A DNA stretch of 64,000 nt from the NCBI GenBank assembly GCA_964630305.1, contig CAZVTR010000001.1, positions 1 through 64,000 of the forward strand, written 5' to 3'. This document shows positions 60,124-64,000 of the stretch, one piece after another. Each line of letters opens with the position of its first letter. Positions within the stretch are counted from its first letter, which is position 1. Made by a program: the position numbers and the translations under genes. Source of the DNA: JAKPPT01 sp964630305. Lineage in GTDB: Bacteria; Spirochaetota; Spirochaetia; Treponematales; UBA12059. The notes beneath the pieces were generated by a model, which saw nothing but the letters and a program-made list of their open reading frames with translations, did not search any database and was not told the DNA's origin.

Positions 60124-61278
60124 ATGAGCATTCGAACGAGGCAAAAAGAATTATTTGAAACCGAAGTAGTTCGTTTTGCGCTTTATGACGTGGGTAGATC
60201 TATTGATTTATCCAAAGTTTTAACCATTGTTCCTGGGACGCCCGGCATGAAGCTTGATAAACGCAGGAATACACCTGGTTCTATTCAGCTTCCAAAGCCG
60301 CTCAGTATTGATCTTAGAGCAGGTCCTCAGGCTGCCATTACAGATCCTCGAATAAAATCGCTTACATTATCGGCGCGTGTGTATGAAGAAGGTGTTATAT
60401 CGTTTATGCTCAGGCTTAAAATAAATGCAACACTCCATGATTTATTAGAGGTAGAAAATTTTCAGATAGGCAGCAAGTTTACGACACTGTCGCTTTTTTT
60501 AGAAGATCAATTTATTGAGCTTTCTAGAATTCTCAAGCCTGCAATACGGAGCAGCAAAACTATTAGCGAAAATTTTGATTATGAGATGTACACCGCATTT
60601 TGTTTTTCAGGAACTATTGGATCCTGTAATCAGTTTGTAGAAAAATATCGGAAAGAATTTGCTAATCTTATCAATGGTGATTCTTCAACAACAAATCTCC
60701 ATGAATCACAAATTACTAAAGCACTGGCAAATAGCTTTTCATATTCTGCATGTGACTGGGCTGTGTTTGGATTAGATAATTGCATAATTATTGATCCTTC
60801 AAAAGATTATGAAGATTTACTTTTAATCTGTGAGTTAGCAAATTATCAGCTTTTAGAGCTTCGAACGCTCGATCGAATGCTTGATTCATGGCTCGATGAA
60901 GCAGAAGATGATGTAGGCATATTTTATTCCTACACAAAACCTAAAAAAATGAAAAGCGGTATTTTAAAAAAGAAAATAGCATTTATACAATCGATGCGCC
61001 TTGATGCACTCTTTATTCTTGAAAACCTTGAGAATTCATCAAAAATAATTGGTGACTACTTTCTTGGCGAAATATATCAGCATTTGTGTTATATTTTTAA
61101 TACGAATGAATGGACACGATCAATTGAACGACGAATCACTGCATTGCAGGATGTATACGATATTGTTAAATCAGAAAAGAGTGAACGGACTACGCTCTGG
61201 CTTGAAATTATATTTATCATTGTCTGTATTGTTTTTCCGCTCTTGCAAATTCTTCAGGTTATGATGGTCAGTAAGTAA
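60124..61278 (+). CDS. RMD1/YagE-like (DUF155-type) protein
   Basis: A 384-aa protein. The N-terminal part (about 1-230) is alpha/beta and includes ACDWAVFGLDNCIIIDPS, like the core strand of DUF155/RMD1 proteins. A helical part follows (TLDRMLDSWLDEAEDD). The C terminus is the most typical piece: SIERRITALQDVYDIVKSEK then SERTTLWLEIIFIIVCIVF, a helix followed by a membrane segment. Members include yeast RMD1 and mitochondrial relatives; their role in bacteria is unknown. The call is moderate. It starts 1 bp after the PASTA stop without a clear ribosome site, so coupling is likely. Confidence 0.65.
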   Translation: MSIRTRQKELFETEVVRFALYDVGRSIDLSKVLTIVPGTPGMKLDKRRNTPGSIQLPKPLSIDLRAGPQAAITDPRIKSLTLSARVYEEGVISFMLRLKINATLHDLLEVENFQIGSKFTTLSLFLEDQFIELSRILKPAIRSSKTISENFDYEMYTAFCFSGTIGSCNQFVEKYRKEFANLINGDSSTTNLHESQITKALANSFSYSACDWAVFGLDNCIIIDPSKDYEDLLLICELANYQLLELRTLDRMLDSWLDEAEDDVGIFYSYTKPKKMKSGILKKKIAFIQSMRLDALFILENLENSSKIIGDYFLGEIYQHLCYIFNTNEWTRSIERRITALQDVYDIVKSEKSERTTLWLEIIFIIVCIVFPLLQILQVMMVSK

Positions 61279-61290
61279 TTCAGGAATAAC

Positions 61291-62382
61291 ATGATTTTAC
61301 ATGAAATCAAAGAAAAACAAATAGAGCGGGCTCTTATTATTGGTGTCTGGACAGAAAAACAGGAAAAGCATATTGCCGAATCACTCTTAAAAGAACTATC
61401 GATGCTTGCTGATACCGCTCATATTCCGGTCGTACATAGTGAACTGATACGCTTGAGAGAAAAAACTCCTTCGACATTATTAGGGAGCGGCAAAATTGAA
61501 GAATTGGATGGGATCATACATGAACATACTGCAGATGCAGTTATTTTTGATACAAGTATTTCACCGTTGCAACAGCGTAATCTGGAAGCAGCATGGAATG
61601 TTCAGGTGTTTGATCGTTCTGAACTTATTATAAAAATATTTGCACAGCGCGCTCACACGAAAGAAGCTCAGCTTCAAGTTGAACTCGCCCGCCTTGAATA
61701 TTTTCTTCCAAGACTTTTACATGCTCACGATGACCTTCACAGGCAAAAAGGCGGCCGGTACGGCACAAAGGATGCGGGGGAAAAACAGCTTGAACTTGAT
61801 AGGCGCTATATCGAAAATCGGATTGTGCACATTAAAAAAGAACTTATAGAAGTACGAAAAGTACGTGAAACTCAGCGAAAGCGAAGAGAAAAATCGGGGA
61901 TTTTGCATATTTCGCTTGTCGGCTATACCAATGCAGGAAAGTCGACATTGTTTAATAGGCTTACCAAAGCGAGTGTGTATGCCGAGAACAAACTCTTTGC
62001 GACACTCGATACAACTACCCGGAGAATATGCTTAAGCGGCCGTGAACTTATTATTACTGATACTGTAGGTTTTATCAGAAACTTGCCGCATGGGCTCATT
62101 GCTGCATTTAAAGCAACACTTGAGGAAGCCGTTTTTTCAGATATGCTGCTTATCGTTGCTGACGCATCAGATCCAGAATGTGAAGAGCAAATTGCAACAA
62201 CACGGAAAGTGCTTTCTGAAATTGGCTGCGGTGGAATACCTGCCCGTATCGTAATGAATAAAATCGATTTACAGACACATCACGCAAATGCAGATTTTTC
62301 TGTTTCGGCGCTTACTGGCGAAGGCATTGATGCGCTATTAGAATTTTTTAAAAACTTAACAGTATGTGAGTATCCCAAATAA
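61291..62382 (+). CDS. hflX: GTPase HflX
   Basis: A 363-aa ribosome-associated GTPase that splits or rescues stalled 70S ribosomes. The HflX N-terminal domain (about 1-190) contains STLLGSGKIEEL and the glycine-rich GGRYGTKDAGEKQLELDRR. The G domain begins at GYTNAGKST (211-219), followed by DTTTR (switch I), DTVGFIRNLP (G3) and NKID (G4). AGGAATAAC precedes the ATG. Last gene of the plus-strand run. Confidence 0.95.
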   Translation: MILHEIKEKQIERALIIGVWTEKQEKHIAESLLKELSMLADTAHIPVVHSELIRLREKTPSTLLGSGKIEELDGIIHEHTADAVIFDTSISPLQQRNLEAAWNVQVFDRSELIIKIFAQRAHTKEAQLQVELARLEYFLPRLLHAHDDLHRQKGGRYGTKDAGEKQLELDRRYIENRIVHIKKELIEVRKVRETQRKRREKSGILHISLVGYTNAGKSTLFNRLTKASVYAENKLFATLDTTTRRICLSGRELIITDTVGFIRNLPHGLIAAFKATLEEAVFSDMLLIVADASDPECEEQIATTRKVLSEIGCGGIPARIVMNKIDLQTHHANADFSVSALTGEGIDALLEFFKNLTVCEYPK

Positions 62383-62404
62383 AAAAATAATAGAATATGC
62401 TCAG

Positions 62405-63991
62405 TTACACTGCTGCGTCATTAACATAAAAATTAAGCAGCTGAACCATAGCATAGAGCTTTTTATAGTTATGAATTAATAACTCTTTTACTGGTTTGCG
62501 GGATTCTGTGAAATTATCAAGCTCTTTCCAATTTGTTATTATAGAATGCGAAGGCGCTGCCTGATCGTTAATGAGTGCATGTATGTATTTGCCAAGCGCA
62601 ATTAGGTTTAATGCAGTCTTTTTAATAAGTTCCATTGCTTTATCATTAACCACTTTGATGAGCTGTTTTAAGAGCCTAAGCTGATCACGGTCGCGATCGC
62701 TTCTTGCCAATAAACTGCGCAGTCTGCCGCCCGTACTGCCGTCATCGCCAATATCATCATCAAAAGCCGTAATCATATCGGAGATTTCGAGAAGATTGTG
62801 GAAGGCATCTGCAACTTCTTGAGACTGCACATTGGTAATCCACTGTCCTCTCACGATAAGGAGATCAATGAGTTCGCGTACATCTTTTTTAAGGTAGTCA
62901 ATTAAATAAGCTTTTACATAATTGAGGGGCTCTGTATGCGTGTAGCCGGCAATATTACGTTTATTAAAATTTGCATTAGCTTTTTCTGTATAGTTTTTCA
63001 TGCGAAGCACAACGACAGTTCCAAAAATAAATTGCGATAACTCTTCTATTTTTGAAGTTTTACGTTCTGTTGTTATTTTTTGCAAGAGTGCATTTGCCTG
63101 ATTTTTTATTTTTTCGACATAGGGGTCAACAATCTGTTCATTAGGAACTTTTAGAATAAACTTAAAATTAGGATCTTGTTTACAATGTCTGATGATGTTT
63201 TCAAGAATTCCGCTTTGGCGTATTGCTTTGAGTGTTTGAGCGTGTTTGAGCCAGCTGTCAATTTGAACAAGTTCAATATTTCTGTATGCTTTTAAGGCTT
63301 CAAAAATTCGTTTCCAATCGGCGTCAAGATTGAGCACGAGGAGCCGGTCTACAAATTCTGCCATATCATCTGCTATGTATTCGCAGGAAATGGTTTCGAA
63401 TTTTGGGGTATAGCTAAAGCTGCGTTCAGTAATTCTTGAATCGAACTTCTTTAACAAAAAATAGTAATCGTAATTAACAAATTGCAAAAATGTAAGCAGC
63501 GTGTTATAGGCTTTGTTTATTTGATTAATTTTCTCTGCGTCAAAAATGCCGTCCAGGGTTTGAATATTTGTCTTAACATATTCCTGAAGCTGCTTGAGGC
63601 TCATGGAATTTGCTTGTTCCATAATTTTTGATTCAGCGAGCGCATCAAGGACTGATTTTTGGTTAGATGTCAAAAAGCTGTCTATCACAAAAGCCTTAAG
63701 CACACCTGATTTAGATGCATTTTCAAGCTGGAGCTGTGCTGGCGCAATAATTCTGTATGTGTCATAAAAAAATCGCGCAAGTGTAGGGAGCGCTTCAAAT
63801 GTCTTTGGCCGATAAAATTTACTATAGGGAGATCGATGTATTTCCCGAGCGATTGCTTTAAGCTGGCGTCTTTTCTCTGCTTCTGGATTATTAAAACCGG
63901 TAAAAAAATCCAAAATATGCTGTAAAAAACCTGCACTGCTGTCCTGTTTAGTGTCAGAGGTTTTTTCCTGTGGTGTTCCTTTAGCAGCCAT
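62405..63991 (-). CDS. Unknown 528-aa spirochaete protein (possibly DUF5312)
   Basis: A soluble helical protein without signal peptide or membrane helix. It is strongly charged, with a Q/K/D/S-rich N terminus (MAAKGTPQEKTSDTKQDSSA). Clear blocks are FLQHILDFFTGFNNPEAEKR, FYRPKTFEALPTLARFFYD and GDDGSTGGRLRSLLARSDRD. I believe this is the treponemal DUF5312 family, but from memory only. It is convergent with hflX. Its start codon ATG lies 9 bases from the right edge, so its promoter is not in view. Function unknown. Confidence 0.75.
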   Translation of the reverse strand: MAAKGTPQEKTSDTKQDSSAGFLQHILDFFTGFNNPEAEKRRQLKAIAREIHRSPYSKFYRPKTFEALPTLARFFYDTYRIIAPAQLQLENASKSGVLKAFVIDSFLTSNQKSVLDALAESKIMEQANSMSLKQLQEYVKTNIQTLDGIFDAEKINQINKAYNTLLTFLQFVNYDYYFLLKKFDSRITERSFSYTPKFETISCEYIADDMAEFVDRLLVLNLDADWKRIFEALKAYRNIELVQIDSWLKHAQTLKAIRQSGILENIIRHCKQDPNFKFILKVPNEQIVDPYVEKIKNQANALLQKITTERKTSKIEELSQFIFGTVVVLRMKNYTEKANANFNKRNIAGYTHTEPLNYVKAYLIDYLKKDVRELIDLLIVRGQWITNVQSQEVADAFHNLLEISDMITAFDDDIGDDGSTGGRLRSLLARSDRDRDQLRLLKQLIKVVNDKAMELIKKTALNLIALGKYIHALINDQAAPSHSIITNWKELDNFTESRKPVKELLIHNYKKLYAMVQLLNFYVNDAAV

Positions 63992-64000
63992 ATCTATAAC

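Noticed and set aside
1..64000. CRISPR arrays or prophage
   Set aside because: No regularly spaced direct repeats of 25-40 bases and no phage structural or integrase genes were seen.

Overview
The window looks like a piece of a draft genome from a Treponema-like spirochaete. The evidence is a moderately AT-rich sequence, a SpiroCoCo-type giant coiled-coil protein, a MoxR/DUF58/Bat von Willebrand operon, two chemoreceptors, several exported beta-barrel candidates, many periplasmic lipoproteins, and two long proteins that I can only place as spirochaete-type unknowns. A run of exactly 100 N at 23810-23909 marks a scaffold join of unknown true size. No rRNA, CRISPR array, prophage or plasmid backbone was seen. 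The only mobile-type gene is an IS200-like (Y1/REP-associated) transposase at 6295.

Layout. 1-6200: the start of an OppB-type permease, a tRNA-Asn with promoter and terminator, then a minus-strand run (628-aa unknown, dCache chemoreceptor, CNNM/CorC transporter-like protein). 6200-8700: the Y1 transposase, copies of a short GGGTCAGACC motif, and ffh. 8700-18600: a membrane class III cyclase, TtcA, and a split ABC importer: a lipoprotein at 10871, then an ATPase, two permeases and a small anchored protein from 14310. A large outer-membrane-type protein lies between the two parts on the other strand. 18600-23800: alpha/beta hydrolase, DUF434-type protein, SDR dehydrogenase, six-TM chemoreceptor, RpiB. 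23800-30100: the moxR-DUF58-Bat operon, with almost every gene overlapping the next. 30100-40200: Smr, IF-1, a DksA-like protein, a PHP phosphatase, a small outer membrane protein, RecO, pyrimidine phosphorylase, RecJ, PduL, an enlarged uracil phosphoribosyltransferase and a TPR lipoprotein. 40200-47600: SpiroCoCo protein, tmRNA, exported proteins, glutaredoxin, an extremely acidic small protein, SpoVG, tRNA-Gln. 47600-64000: RplY, TilS, FtsH, a TPR protein with EF-hand-like repeats, B12-dependent ribonucleotide reductase under an apparent double NrdR box, then def-fmt-PASTA-RMD1-like-hflX and a 528-aa unknown.

How it works together. Salvage is prominent: pyrimidine phosphorylase and UPRT for nucleobases, RpiB for pentose phosphates, and an ABC importer of the nucleoside/riboflavin/sugar type. 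PduL would link acetyl-CoA to ATP formation. Deoxynucleotide supply depends on cobalamin through NrdJ. Envelope and stress functions (Bat proteins, FtsH, DUF192 lipoprotein, PASTA protein, TPR proteins) form the other theme. Promoters of sigma-70 type (TTGACA-like, about 17 bp, TATAAT-like) could be placed by eye in front of many transcription units. All functional calls rest on motif and family recognition from the sequence; no database search was run.
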